Assembly (NCBI RefSeq): GCF_001570965.1
Contig: NZ_BCSR01000004.1
Span: 1-64,000, forward strand
Source of the DNA: Janibacter corallicola NBRC 107790
GTDB lineage: Bacteria; Actinomycetota; Actinomycetes; Actinomycetales; Dermatophilaceae
Length of the DNA stretch: 64,000 bases
Direction: 5' to 3'
The position numbers were made by a program, and so were the translations under genes. Positions 17,443 to 25,546 of this stretch are shown here, one piece after another. Numbering within the stretch: the stretch's first letter is position 1; each line of letters opens with the position of its first letter. The notes beneath the pieces are model-generated. The model ran no database searches. It was not told the DNA's origin and was given only the letters and a program-made list of their open reading frames with translations.

Positions 17443-17787
17443 TCATCGCTCAGCTCGGCCCGGAAGCGGGTCCACCCGACCGACGCACGCGACAGGCAGG
17501 TCACCGCCGTAGACGTGGGGGAAGAGCTCGCTCACCCCGGCTGCGGGCGGCTCGAACCGCACCTCGAGGCCTCGCTCGGCGAGTGCGGACTCGTCGAGCG
17601 TGAGCAGCAGCAGGGGCTCGGTGACGTCGGCGTAGAAGCGCTCGAGAACCCCGGCGGTCTGGTCGGGGGCGCTGCAGTGCATGAAGCCGACATCCGCGAT
17701 GAGCCGCCCGCGTGTGGAGACGGGGTACGTGCCAATTGCCTGCGCAGCGCTCCAGTCGGACTCGAAGGCGATGTGCTGCAGAGACAT
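17443..17787 (-). CDS. DUF952 family protein
   Basis: A 114-residue protein beginning MSLQHIAFESDW, with the family pattern IGTYPVSTRGRLIADVGFMHCS near 20-42 and FPHVYGGDLPVACV near the C-terminus. DUF952 proteins are small, soluble and structurally related to ADP-ribosyltransferase-like folds; their function is not established. The gene is divergent from the AraC-type regulator, with 30 bp between start codons, so the two probably share a control region. Confidence 0.85.
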   Translation of the reverse strand: MSLQHIAFESDWSAAQAIGTYPVSTRGRLIADVGFMHCSAPDQTAGVLERFYADVTEPLLLLTLDESALAERGLEVRFEPPAAGVSELFPHVYGGDLPVACVGRVDPLPGRAER

Positions 17788-17817
17788 GGATCCATCGTGC
17801 CCGGATAGCCTGGCCAG

Positions 17818-18240
17818 GTGGCGATGAGCGCGCGGGAGGACCAGAACCGCCGGCTCCTGCGCGCCCGTGACGCGATGGATCACGACTACGCGAGCCCGCT
17901 GGACATCCCTTCGCTCGCCACGGTGGCGCTGATGTCGCCGGCGCACTTCTCCCGGCAGTTCACCGCGACCTTCGGGGAGACCCCGCACCGCTACCTCCAA
18001 CGCCGGCGGATCGAACGGGCGATGGCGCTGCTGCGCGACCACGACCGCACCGTCACCGACGTCGCGATGGCGGTGGGCTACGACAGCCTCGGGACCTTCA
18101 GCCGGACCTTCCGCGAGATCACCGGGCGCACGCCGAGTGCCTTCCGCGACGACCCGCCGATCGACGCGCCCGGATGCATCGTGCGGCGCTGGACGAGACC
18201 GAGCAGCTCCGGAGAAGCGCCACCGGCTGCACGTCCCTAG
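17818..18240 (+). CDS. Small AraC-family transcription regulator
   Basis: A 140-residue protein that is almost only an AraC/XylS DNA-binding domain: first helix-turn-helix at about 32-55 (IPSLATVALMSPAHFSRQFTA), and second at about 78-110 with the signature VTDVAMAVGYDSLGTFSRTFRE and ITGRTPSAFR. There is no sensory domain, so it may act constitutively or be controlled by level. It precedes the VOC-family gene by 9 bp on the same strand, a common regulator-target pair. GTG 17818 or the ATG two codons later could be the start. Confidence 0.88.
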   Translation: MAMSAREDQNRRLLRARDAMDHDYASPLDIPSLATVALMSPAHFSRQFTATFGETPHRYLQRRRIERAMALLRDHDRTVTDVAMAVGYDSLGTFSRTFREITGRTPSAFRDDPPIDAPGCIVRRWTRPSSSGEAPPAARP

Positions 18241-18249
18241 GTTGGAGCC

Positions 18250-18705
18250 ATGTTCACAGGAATCAGCCACCACTCCGTCTACGTCCTCAACCAAGAGGAG
18301 GCCCTCGCCTTCTACTGCGGCAAGCTCGGCTTCGAGGTGAGCGCCGATGTCAACCTGGGCTTCATGCGCTGGCTCACCATCGCGCTGCCCTCCCAGCCGG
18401 ACCGGCACATCATGCTCGAGGTGCCGGGGCCTCCCTTCGTCGACGACGCGATCGCCGGCCAGCTGCGCGACCTGCTCACCAAGGGTGCGCTCGGCACAGC
18501 CGCCATCCTCACCACCAACGACTGCCGGGCCACCTACGAGGACCTGCGGGCGAAGGGGGTCGAGTTCACCGAGGAGCCGACCGAACGTCCGTACGGCATC
18601 GACTGTGCGCTGCGGGACCCCTTCGGCAACCCCGTGCGAGTCACCCAGCCCGCGACCGGACCGGTGACCGCCGAGGACTTCGCGCAGGAGAGCACCGGGG
18701 GCTGA
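18250..18705 (+). CDS. VOC-family (glyoxalase/dioxygenase-fold) protein
   Basis: A 151-residue protein of the vicinal-oxygen-chelate fold with two beta-alpha-beta-beta-beta modules: FTGISHHSVYVLNQEEALAFYCGKLGF at the N-terminus and TYEDLRAKGVEFTEEP...CALRDPFGNPVRVTQP at the C-terminus. A first-module His (H7 or H8), Glu in MLEVPGPP and second-module residues could bind metal. Such proteins include glyoxalases, fosfomycin/bleomycin resistance proteins and dioxygenases, so the substrate is open. It follows the AraC-type regulator by 9 bp and is probably its target. Confidence 0.85.
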   Translation: MFTGISHHSVYVLNQEEALAFYCGKLGFEVSADVNLGFMRWLTIALPSQPDRHIMLEVPGPPFVDDAIAGQLRDLLTKGALGTAAILTTNDCRATYEDLRAKGVEFTEEPTERPYGIDCALRDPFGNPVRVTQPATGPVTAEDFAQESTGG

Positions 18706-18720
18706 CCCTTCGCGACGGCC

Positions 18721-18748
18721 GCGGGGCGGCCTCCTCAGACCGCCCCGC
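18721..18748. terminator. Hairpin between convergent VOC and gabD genes
   Basis: A 9-bp stem GCGGGGCGG / CCGCCCCGC with a 10-nt loop sits in the 54-bp gap between two convergent stops and can end both transcripts. Confidence 0.65.
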
Positions 18749-18759
18749 CTCCGTCGTCC

Positions 18760-20220
18760 TCACATCTTCACGCCGATGTACTTCGTCTCGAGGAACTCGT
18801 CGATCCCGGTGAAGCCGCCCTCGCGCCCCAGACCGGACTCCTTGACCCCGCCGAAGGGAGCCGCCGGGTTGGAGACGACGCCCTGGTTCAGGCCGACCAT
18901 GCCGGCTTCGAGGGCGTGGCTGACCCGCAGGCCACGGTTCAGGTCCTGGGTGAAGAGGAAGGAGACCAGGCCGAAGGGGGTGTCGTTGGCCATCCGCACC
19001 GCCTCCTCCTCGGTGTCGAACTCCGTGATCGCCGCGACCGGGCCGAAGATCTCGGTGCTGGTCAGGTCGGCCTCCGCGGGGACCCCCGTCAGGACCGTGG
19101 CCGGGTAGAAGTGACCCTCGCGGTCGACCGGGCTGCCGCCGACGGCGACGGTGGCACCGCGCTCGACCGCGTCCGTGACGAGCTCGTGGACCTTCTCGAC
19201 CGCGCCCTGGTTGACCAGCGGCCCGACGACGACGTCGTCCTCGACGCCGCGGCCCATGGCCAGCTGTCCCATCCGCTCGGTGAGCCTGCGGGAGAACTCC
19301 TCGGCCACGGGGCGCTGCACGAGAATCCGGTTCGCGGCGGTGCAGGCCTGCCCGATGTTGCGCATCTTCGCCGCCATGGCCCCCTCGACCGCGACGTCGA
19401 GGTCGGCGTCCTCGAAGACGAGGAACGGGGCATTGCCCCCGAGCTCCATCGAGGTCTTCATGACGGTCTTCGCCGCGAGCTCGAGCAGGTGCTTGCCCAC
19501 CGGGGTCGAGCCGGTGAAGGAGAGCTTGCGCGAGCGCGGGTCGAGGATGATCGGGGTCATCACGTCATCGGTGTGGCTCGTCGTGACGACGTTGACGACC
19601 CCCTTCGGGAGCCCGGCGCGCACGAGGATGTCCACGAGCGCCAGGGTCGACAGCGGGGTCAGCGACGCGGGCTTGATCACCGCGGTGCACCCGGCGGCCA
19701 GAGCGGGGCCGATCTTGCGGGTGCCCATCGCCATCGGGAAGTTCCACGGCGTGATCAGCACGCAGGGCCCGACCGGCTCCTTGGCGACCATGAACTGCGC
19801 GCCGCCCGCGGGCGCCGTCATGTATCCGCCGTCGATGCGCACCGCCTCCTCGGCGAACCACCGGAAGAACTCGGCCGCGTAGGCGATCTCCCCCTTCGCC
19901 TCCGGCAGCGGCTTGCCCATCTCGAGGGTCATGATCAGCGCGAGCCGGTCCTGCTCGGCCATGAGCAGGTCGTAGGCACGGGAGAGGATCTCGCTGCGCT
20001 CGCGCGGTGCCGTCCTGGCCCAGTCCGCCTGGGCCGCATCGGCTGCGTCGAGGGCGCGCATCGCCTCCTCGGGGTCCGCGTCGGCGATCTCGACGAGCAC
20101 CTCGCCGGTCGAGGGGTCCTCCACCGGGAGCTTCTTCGCGGTGTCCACCCACTCCCCGCCGATGAAGAGCTGGGTCGGGACCGATGCGATCGCGTCGTTC
20201 TCGCGCGCGTTCTCTGCCAT
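18760..20220 (-). CDS. gabD: NAD(P)-dependent succinate-semialdehyde dehydrogenase-like
   Basis: Aldehyde dehydrogenase of 486 residues that oxidises a semialdehyde to the carboxylate. Visible blocks: ITPWNFPMAMGTRKIGPALAAGC (NAD binding), FTGSTPVGKHL, the glutamate in MELGGNAPFLVF, the nucleophile in NIGQACTAANRILV, and EIFGPVA near the C-terminus. The GQACTAANR context is typical of the GabD/SSADH subgroup. ATG 20220 has AAGGAGG just upstream. It is divergent from the aminotransferase gene, with an ATTGTCAACAAT palindrome between them, so the pair probably turns an omega-amino acid into a dicarboxylate. Confidence 0.9.
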   Translation of the reverse strand: MAENARENDAIASVPTQLFIGGEWVDTAKKLPVEDPSTGEVLVEIADADPEEAMRALDAADAAQADWARTAPRERSEILSRAYDLLMAEQDRLALIMTLEMGKPLPEAKGEIAYAAEFFRWFAEEAVRIDGGYMTAPAGGAQFMVAKEPVGPCVLITPWNFPMAMGTRKIGPALAAGCTAVIKPASLTPLSTLALVDILVRAGLPKGVVNVVTTSHTDDVMTPIILDPRSRKLSFTGSTPVGKHLLELAAKTVMKTSMELGGNAPFLVFEDADLDVAVEGAMAAKMRNIGQACTAANRILVQRPVAEEFSRRLTERMGQLAMGRGVEDDVVVGPLVNQGAVEKVHELVTDAVERGATVAVGGSPVDREGHFYPATVLTGVPAEADLTSTEIFGPVAAITEFDTEEEAVRMANDTPFGLVSFLFTQDLNRGLRVSHALEAGMVGLNQGVVSNPAAPFGGVKESGLGREGGFTGIDEFLETKYIGVKM

Positions 20221-20257
20221 GTCAAAGCCTCCTTGCCGTTGCCGCCATCCTAGAAGT

Positions 20258-20269
20258 ATTGTCAACAAT
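20258..20269. promoter_or_regulatory. Palindromic operator, probably for the GntR regulator
   Basis: ATTGTCAACAAT (ATTGT-CA-ACAAT) lies midway in the 73-bp divergent region between gabD and the aminotransferase. The same 12-mer, again preceded by CCTAGA, recurs at 24719-24730 in the cluster's other divergent region. TTGT-n2-ACAA dyads are typical of GntR/FCD regulators, and one is encoded at 26346. Confidence 0.75.
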
Positions 20270-20293
20270 CGGACAACCAATGGAGGTTCATCG

Positions 20294-21535
20294 ATGACTG
20301 CCCTGTCGCCCATCCTCAAGCAGGCCACCCCGGTGGTCGTCGACCACGCCCAGGGATGCGAGGTCTTCGACACCGACGGACGCCGCCACCTCGACTTCAC
20401 CGCCGGCATCGGCGTGGTCAGCACCGGCCACTGCCACCCGAAGGTGGTCGCCGCCGCCCAGGAGCAGGTCGGCAAGCTCATCCACGGCCAGTACACGACC
20501 GTCATGCACCAGCCGCTGCAGCGTCTCGTCGAGAAGCTCGGCGGCGTGCTCCCGCAGGGCCTGGACTCGCTCTTCTTCGCCAACTCCGGCAGCGAGGCCC
20601 TCGAGGCCGCGCTCCGACTCTCCCGGCAGGCGACCGGCCGCCCGAACGTCATCGTCTTCCACGGCGGCTTCCACGGCCGCACCGTCGCGACCGCGACGAT
20701 GACGACCTCGGGCACCCGCTTCTCCGCGGGGATCAGCCCGCTCATGGGCGGGGTGCACGTGGCCCCCTTCCCCACCGCCTACCGCTACGGATGGAGCGAG
20801 GAGGAGGCGACCCGCTTCTGCCTCCAGGAGCTGGACTACATCTTCGCGACGCTCTCCGCGCCGGACGAGACCGCCGCCTTCATCATCGAGCCGGTCCTCG
20901 GCGAAGGGGGGTACATCCCCGCCAACACCGCCTTCATGCAGGGTCTGCGGGAGCGGGCCGACGAGCACGGCATCCTGCTCGTCGTCGACGAGGTGCAGAC
21001 CGGCTTCGGCCGGACCGGTCGCTACTTCGGGCACGAGCACTTCGACGTGCGCCCCGACGTGGTCACCCTGGCGAAGGGGATCGCCTCCGGCTTCCCCATC
21101 TCCGGCATCGCCGCCTCCGAGGAGCTCATGGCCAAGGCCTGGCCCGGCTCGCAGGGTGGCACCTACGGCGCCAACGCCGTCGCCTGCGCGGCCGCAGTGG
21201 CCACCCTCGAGGTCATCGAGGAGGAGGGCCTCGTCGCCAACTCCGAGGAGCGCGGCAAGCAGCTCATCGAGGGCGCCCGCCAGGCCGCGGACGACGGCGT
21301 CGGTGACGTGCGCGGGCTCGGCCTGCTCGTCGGCAACGAGTTCACCACCGCGGACGGCGAGCCGGACACCGCCCGGGCCAAGGCCGCCCAGCAGAAGGCC
21401 GCCGAGAAGGGGCTGCTCATGCTCACCAACGGCGCGCACACGAACTGCGTCCGGATGATCCCGCCGCTCGTCATCACCCCCGAGGAGGTCGACGAGGGGC
21501 TGCAGATCTGGTCCGAGGTGCTGAAGGAGGTCTGA
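20294..21535 (+). CDS. Class-III omega-aminotransferase (4-aminobutyrate transaminase-like)
   Basis: PLP-dependent aminotransferase of 413 residues. The class-III features are all present: FANSGSEALEAALRLSRQAT (phosphate-binding), HGGFHGRT, the aspartate in LLVVDEVQTGFGRTGR, and the PLP lysine in TLAKGIASGFPISG. It would convert an omega-amino acid such as GABA or beta-alanine to the semialdehyde oxidised by the divergent GabD. The exact amino donor cannot be told. TGGAGG precedes the ATG. Its end is 3 bp from the DUF3830 gene, so both are cotranscribed. Confidence 0.88.
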   Translation: MTALSPILKQATPVVVDHAQGCEVFDTDGRRHLDFTAGIGVVSTGHCHPKVVAAAQEQVGKLIHGQYTTVMHQPLQRLVEKLGGVLPQGLDSLFFANSGSEALEAALRLSRQATGRPNVIVFHGGFHGRTVATATMTTSGTRFSAGISPLMGGVHVAPFPTAYRYGWSEEEATRFCLQELDYIFATLSAPDETAAFIIEPVLGEGGYIPANTAFMQGLRERADEHGILLVVDEVQTGFGRTGRYFGHEHFDVRPDVVTLAKGIASGFPISGIAASEELMAKAWPGSQGGTYGANAVACAAAVATLEVIEEEGLVANSEERGKQLIEGARQAADDGVGDVRGLGLLVGNEFTTADGEPDTARAKAAQQKAAEKGLLMLTNGAHTNCVRMIPPLVITPEEVDEGLQIWSEVLKEV

Positions 21536-21538
21536 GCC

Positions 21539-22033
21539 GTGGCTCGCTACATGACGATCACGCTCGAGAGCCGGGGGGTCTCGTGCCGGGCCCGGCTGCT
21601 CGACGAGGAGGCGCCCGGCAGCTGCGCCGCGGTGTGGGAGGTGCTGCCGACCGGGGGTGATGCCTTCCACGCGAAGTACGCCCGCAACGAGGTCTACACC
21701 CTCATCCCCCGGCTGACCGCGGCTCCCCACCGGGAGAACCCGACGATCACGCCGATCCCGGGGGACGTGTGCCTCTTCGACTTCGAGCCCTGGGAGATCG
21801 GCAACCCGGCCTACGGCTACGACGCGGGGTCGGCGGCGCACGCGGAGCAGGGCGCGACCGACCTGGCGATCTTCTACGGGCGCAACAACCTGCTCGTCAA
21901 CGGTGACGTCGGCTGGGTGCCCGGCAACGTCTTCGCCACGATCGAGGAGGGGCTGGCCGAGATGGCCGAGGCCTGCAACGACCTCTGGCGCACCGGCGTC
22001 GTGGGCGAGCGACTCACCTTCGCCCGGGCCTGA
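21539..22033 (+). CDS. DUF3830 family protein (cyclophilin-like fold)
   Basis: A 164-residue protein of the DUF3830 family; the opening YMTITLESRGVSCRARLLDEEAPGSC and the middle block PGDVCLFDFEPWEIGNPAY and IFYGRNN are its hallmarks. The family has a cyclophilin-like beta-barrel and no proven reaction. It is placed 3 bp behind the aminotransferase and inside an amide/amino-acid catabolic cluster, so a role in handling the same substrate is likely. GTG 21539 is the only sensible start. Confidence 0.82.
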   Translation: MARYMTITLESRGVSCRARLLDEEAPGSCAAVWEVLPTGGDAFHAKYARNEVYTLIPRLTAAPHRENPTITPIPGDVCLFDFEPWEIGNPAYGYDAGSAAHAEQGATDLAIFYGRNNLLVNGDVGWVPGNVFATIEEGLAEMAEACNDLWRTGVVGERLTFARA

Positions 22034-22221
22034 ACCACGCCTGACCCACGAAGCCCGACCCGGGCGCTGCCTCGGGGGAGGGGGTGCACGCGCCCGGGCC
22101 GGGGGTCGATGGACGCCACCGACCACAGCAGTGGCGCAGGCGAATCTCCGGCCTGACAGGCTTGCCCGATTCCCCCTCCGTCACGTCTCGACGGCGCCTG
22201 CCGCCGGATTACGGTTGTGGT

Positions 22222-22249
22222 AGGGCCCTCCAGTGCACTGGAGGGCCCT
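22222..22249. terminator. Perfect 28-bp palindrome between convergent genes
   Basis: A perfect 28-bp palindrome centred on GTGCAC, with GGGCCCTCC arms, lies in the 299-bp gap between the convergent DUF3830 and amidase stops. Apart from it I see no gene or other clear signal in 22034-22332. A bidirectional terminator is the likely role, though such long perfect dyads can also be binding or recombination sites. Confidence 0.65.
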
Positions 22250-22332
22250 CCTCCCCCGAACCCATGCGTTGATCTTACTACTTCTTTACTCTTTGTGAAG
22301 GTCTCGTTCCGGCAACGGCACGGGCCGTCGCC

Positions 22333-23703
22333 TCAGCGGCCCATCACCCACTCCACGAACCGCCCGGCGGCTAGGACGAGGTCGTCGGAGTGGCGCGGTC
22401 CGACGATCTGCAGACCGACCGGCAGCCCGGCGGCGGTGGTGCCCACGGGGATGCTGATCGCCGGCTGCTGGGTCATGTTGAAGGGGTAGCTGAACTGCGT
22501 CCACTGCGGCCAGGTCTCGTAGTCGCCGCCCGGCGGCACGTCGTGCCCGGCCTCGAAGGCGACGATCGGCATCGTCGGGGTGATGAGCAGGTTGTGCTCC
22601 TCGTGGAACTGCCCCATCCGGATCCCGAGGGCTGCCGAGACGGCCTGCGCCTTGAGGAACTCCACGGCCGTGGCCCGGTCGCCCTGGTCCCACATCCGCC
22701 CCAGCCCGGGGTCGACGGTCTCGCGGGCACCGGGCATGCCGCCGAGCAGCTTCGCCGCGCCGGCAGCCCAGAGCAGTTGGAAGGACTCGTACGGGTCCTC
22801 GAAGCCGGGATCGGCGTTCGTCACGTCGAGGCCGGCAGCGGCCACCTTCGCCACGGCGTCGTCGCAGATGCGGGCGACCTCCGGGTCGACCCGCACGTAC
22901 CCGAGGTCCCTGGAGTAGGCGACGTGCAGCCCGGTCACCTCACGGTTGAACTCGCCGCGGTAGGTCAGCTGCGGCGGTGCCTGCGAGGTCGGGTCGCGCG
23001 GGTCCGGGAGCGAGAGGATGTCCATGAGCAGCGCGGCGTCCTCCACGGTGCGCGTCATCGGACCAGCGTGCGCCAGGGGCCCGAAGGGGCTCGCCGGGTA
23101 CATCGGGATCCGGCCGTGGGTGGGCTTGAGCGCGACGATCCCGCAGAAGGAGGCCGGGATGCGCACGCTGCCACCGCCGTCGGTGCCGACCGCGACCGGG
23201 CCCATGCCGCTGGCGACCGCGGCCGCCGCCCCACCGGAGGAGCCGCCGGCGGTCGTGCTCGGGTCGACCGGGTTGCGCGTGATCCCCGTGAGCGGGCTGT
23301 CGGTGACCGCCTTCCACGCCAGCTCCGGGGTCGTGGTCTTGCCGACGAAGACCATCCCGTCGGCCCGCAGGCGGGCGGTCACGGGGGCGTCCTCGTCCCA
23401 CGGCTGGTCCGGGTCGACGGCCCTGGAGCCGCGCAGCGTCGGCCAGCCCTTGGTGAGGAAGATGTCCTTGATCGAGATGGGCACCCCGTCGAGCAGGCCC
23501 TGGGGGTGCCCGGCGCGCCACCGCTCCTCGGAGGCACGGGCCATCTCCAGCGTCGTCTCGCGATCGACCAGGCAGAAGGCATTGAGCCCACCGTCGACCT
23601 CGTCGATGCGGTCCAGCACCGCCTCGGCGGCCTCGACCGGCGAGAGCTCACCACCCCCGTAGGCGGCGACGAGCTCGACGGCGGTCATCTCGGTGGGGTT
23701 CAT
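22333..23703 (-). CDS. Amidase-signature family hydrolase
   Basis: A 456-residue amidase. The Ser-Ser-Lys triad is visible: K79 in GVPISIKDIF, the cis-serine in TAGGSSGGAAAAV (S155/156), and the nucleophile S179 in GTDGGGSVRIPAS. It releases ammonia from a carboxamide. Substrates of the family range from indoleacetamide to nylon oligomers, so the target is unknown, but the neighbours suggest an amide of a dicarboxylic or amino acid. The start ATG lies 3 bp after the stop of the D-2-hydroxyacid dehydrogenase gene, so the two are one operon, the dehydrogenase first. Confidence 0.9.
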   Translation of the reverse strand: MNPTEMTAVELVAAYGGGELSPVEAAEAVLDRIDEVDGGLNAFCLVDRETTLEMARASEERWRAGHPQGLLDGVPISIKDIFLTKGWPTLRGSRAVDPDQPWDEDAPVTARLRADGMVFVGKTTTPELAWKAVTDSPLTGITRNPVDPSTTAGGSSGGAAAAVASGMGPVAVGTDGGGSVRIPASFCGIVALKPTHGRIPMYPASPFGPLAHAGPMTRTVEDAALLMDILSLPDPRDPTSQAPPQLTYRGEFNREVTGLHVAYSRDLGYVRVDPEVARICDDAVAKVAAAGLDVTNADPGFEDPYESFQLLWAAGAAKLLGGMPGARETVDPGLGRMWDQGDRATAVEFLKAQAVSAALGIRMGQFHEEHNLLITPTMPIVAFEAGHDVPPGGDYETWPQWTQFSYPFNMTQQPAISIPVGTTAAGLPVGLQIVGPRHSDDLVLAAGRFVEWVMGR

Positions 23704-23706
23704 CTC

Positions 23707-24690
23707 TCAGCTCCCGGTGCTCGGTACGTAACCCAGTGAGGTGTCGACGACGTTGGCCAGCGGCTCCTCGTCGACCCAGCGCGCGAAGTTGTCCGCGAAC
23801 AGGCGCAGCAGCTCCTCGCGCCACCCGATGAAGTCCCCCGAGTTGTGCGGGGTGATGACGACACCGGGCATGCCCCACAACGGGTGGTCCTCCGGCAGCG
23901 GCTCGACGTCCAGGACGTCGAGCGCGGCTCCGGCGATCGACCCGTCACGCAGAGCGGACACGAGGTCGTCGGTGACGACGGACTCCCCGCGGCCGACGTT
24001 GATGAAGCGGGCGTGGTCCGGCATGGCACGGAAGGCCGCCGCGTCGAACATCTCCTTGGTGTCCTCGGTCAGCGGCGCGATGCCGACCACCCAGTCGGCG
24101 CGGCCGAGCGCCTCGTGCAGGTCCGCCTGGGCGGTGACCGTCCCGAAGTCCGGGTCGTCGGTGCGGGCCCGGCGGCCCGACCCGGAGACCTGCACGCCCA
24201 CGGCGGTGAGCAGCCGCGCGACGGCCCGCCCGATCTGGCCGGTGCCCACGACGAGCGCCTTGGTGCCGGCGACCCGCTCGGACTCCCGGTGCACCCAGCG
24301 CCGGGCGCGCTGCAGTTCCCAGGAGCGCGGCATGTCCTTGGCGAAGCTCAGCACCTGCCCCACGACGTACTCCGCGATGGAGTCGTTGAAGACCCCCCGC
24401 GAGTTGGTGAGGATGACGTCGCTGTCGACGACCTCCGGGGAGAGGATCGCGTCCACCCCGGTGGCCGCGACGTGGATCCAGCGAAGGGAGTCGGCCGCGT
24501 GCCAGGCGTCCGGTATCGCCTGCGAGAAGAAGTCGTGCGCGAAGAGCACGTCCGCGCCGGGCAGCGCGTCGGGCAGCTCCTCTGCCGTCGCGTAACGCAC
24601 CTCGGCCGCCTTCTCGCGCACGGGCGCCATCGCCTCTTCATCGGGGAGATCACCGTCGTGCAGCACCACGACCACGGACTGCCTGGTCAT
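23707..24690 (-). CDS. D-2-hydroxyacid dehydrogenase
   Basis: NAD-dependent enzyme of 327 residues interconverting a 2-oxoacid and a D-2-hydroxyacid. The Rossmann motif is ALVVGTGQIGRAVARLL, with the catalytic Arg in INVGRGESV, the Glu in DVLDVEPLPEDHPLW and the His in VVITPHNSGD. The second residue after His is Ser instead of the commoner Gly-W pattern, but the triad is complete. It starts a two-gene operon with the amidase and is divergent from the maleate-isomerase-like pair. Two TTGTCAAC-type sites lie at or just upstream of its start codon, suggesting GntR control. Confidence 0.9.
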   Translation of the reverse strand: MTRQSVVVVLHDGDLPDEEAMAPVREKAAEVRYATAEELPDALPGADVLFAHDFFSQAIPDAWHAADSLRWIHVAATGVDAILSPEVVDSDVILTNSRGVFNDSIAEYVVGQVLSFAKDMPRSWELQRARRWVHRESERVAGTKALVVGTGQIGRAVARLLTAVGVQVSGSGRRARTDDPDFGTVTAQADLHEALGRADWVVGIAPLTEDTKEMFDAAAFRAMPDHARFINVGRGESVVTDDLVSALRDGSIAGAALDVLDVEPLPEDHPLWGMPGVVITPHNSGDFIGWREELLRLFADNFARWVDEEPLANVVDTSLGYVPSTGS

Positions 24691-24730
24691 GTTGACAACG
24701 TAGAAGCGGCGCTCCTAGATTGTCAACAAT
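24689..24730. promoter_or_regulatory. Two operator-like sites between divergent operons
   Basis: ATTGTCAACAAT at 24719-24730 is identical to the site at 20258. A second half-conserved site, ATGTTGACAACG at 24689-24700 (reverse complement CGTTGTCAACAT), overlaps the start codon of the D-2-hydroxyacid dehydrogenase. Binding at both would repress both divergent transcripts. Confidence 0.7.
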
Positions 24731-24766
24731 CTTGCAATCCTCCCTCTGTGAAGGTGAGGTCCCACC

Positions 24767-25546
24767 GTGGAGCTGACCGACGTCGAACTCGACGGCCCAC
24801 TCGCGCAGCGCGGCATCGGCATCATCGCGCCCTTCGACCTCGCCCTCGAGCGGGAGTTGTGGCGCTGGGCGCCGCTGGAGGTCAGCTTCCACCTGGCGCG
24901 CACCCCCTTCGAGCCGGTGGCGGTGAGCCTGGAGCAGGCGGAGCTCGTCTCGGCCCCGAAGCACCTGCAGACCGCGACCCGCGACGTACTCGGCGTCTAC
25001 CCGGAGATCGTCGCCTACCTGTGCACCTCGGGCAGCTTCATCCACGGGGTGGAGCACGAACGACGGCTCGTGCAGGCGATCCTCGACGCGGGCGCCCCGG
25101 ACGCGGTGACCACCTCGGGCGCCCTCGTCGAGGCGGTGCGCGCGCTCGGCCTGTCCCGGATGTCCGTCATCACGCCGTACGACGAGACGCTGACCCGGCG
25201 CCTCGAGGCCTTCCTCGGGGAGCTCGGCGTCGAGGTCCTCCACTCCCAGTACCTCGGTCTCGGCGGCGGCATCTGGCGGGTCAACTACCGCACCGTGGCC
25301 GAGCTGATCCTCGCCGCCGACGACCCCGCGGCGGAGGCCATCTTCGTCTCCTGCACCAACTTGCCGACCTACGACATCATCGCGCCGATGGAGCGCGAGC
25401 TCGGCAAGCCGGTGCTCACCGCCAACCAGCTGACCGTGTGGTCCTGCCTGCACCGGATGGGCCTGCCGATGATGGGCCCGGGCAGCTGGGTGACCCCGCT
25501 GCTCGAGCGCGAGGGCGAGACCGCACCAGGAAAGGAGCACCCATGA
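24767..25546 (+). CDS. Maleate isomerase/Asp-Glu racemase-fold protein, two-cysteine form
   Basis: A 259-residue member of the maleate cis-trans isomerase group of the Asp/Glu racemase superfamily. Both catalytic cysteines are there: C86 in AYLCTSGSFIHG and C196 in IFVSCTNLPTYD. Maleate isomerase converts maleate to fumarate through a Cys-adduct; related enzymes racemise amino acids, isomerise allantoin/hydantoins or decarboxylate malonates. GTG 24767 follows an AAGGTGAGG ribosome site. It overlaps the next, related gene by 4 bp and is expressed from the operator-bearing divergent region. Confidence 0.85.
   Translation: MELTDVELDGPLAQRGIGIIAPFDLALERELWRWAPLEVSFHLARTPFEPVAVSLEQAELVSAPKHLQTATRDVLGVYPEIVAYLCTSGSFIHGVEHERRLVQAILDAGAPDAVTTSGALVEAVRALGLSRMSVITPYDETLTRRLEAFLGELGVEVLHSQYLGLGGGIWRVNYRTVAELILAADDPAAEAIFVSCTNLPTYDIIAPMERELGKPVLTANQLTVWSCLHRMGLPMMGPGSWVTPLLEREGETAPGKEHP

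Noticed and set aside
18250-18705. VOC protein as fosfomycin or bleomycin resistance gene
   Set aside because: The fold is shared by many enzymes, and no specific resistance motif is visible.
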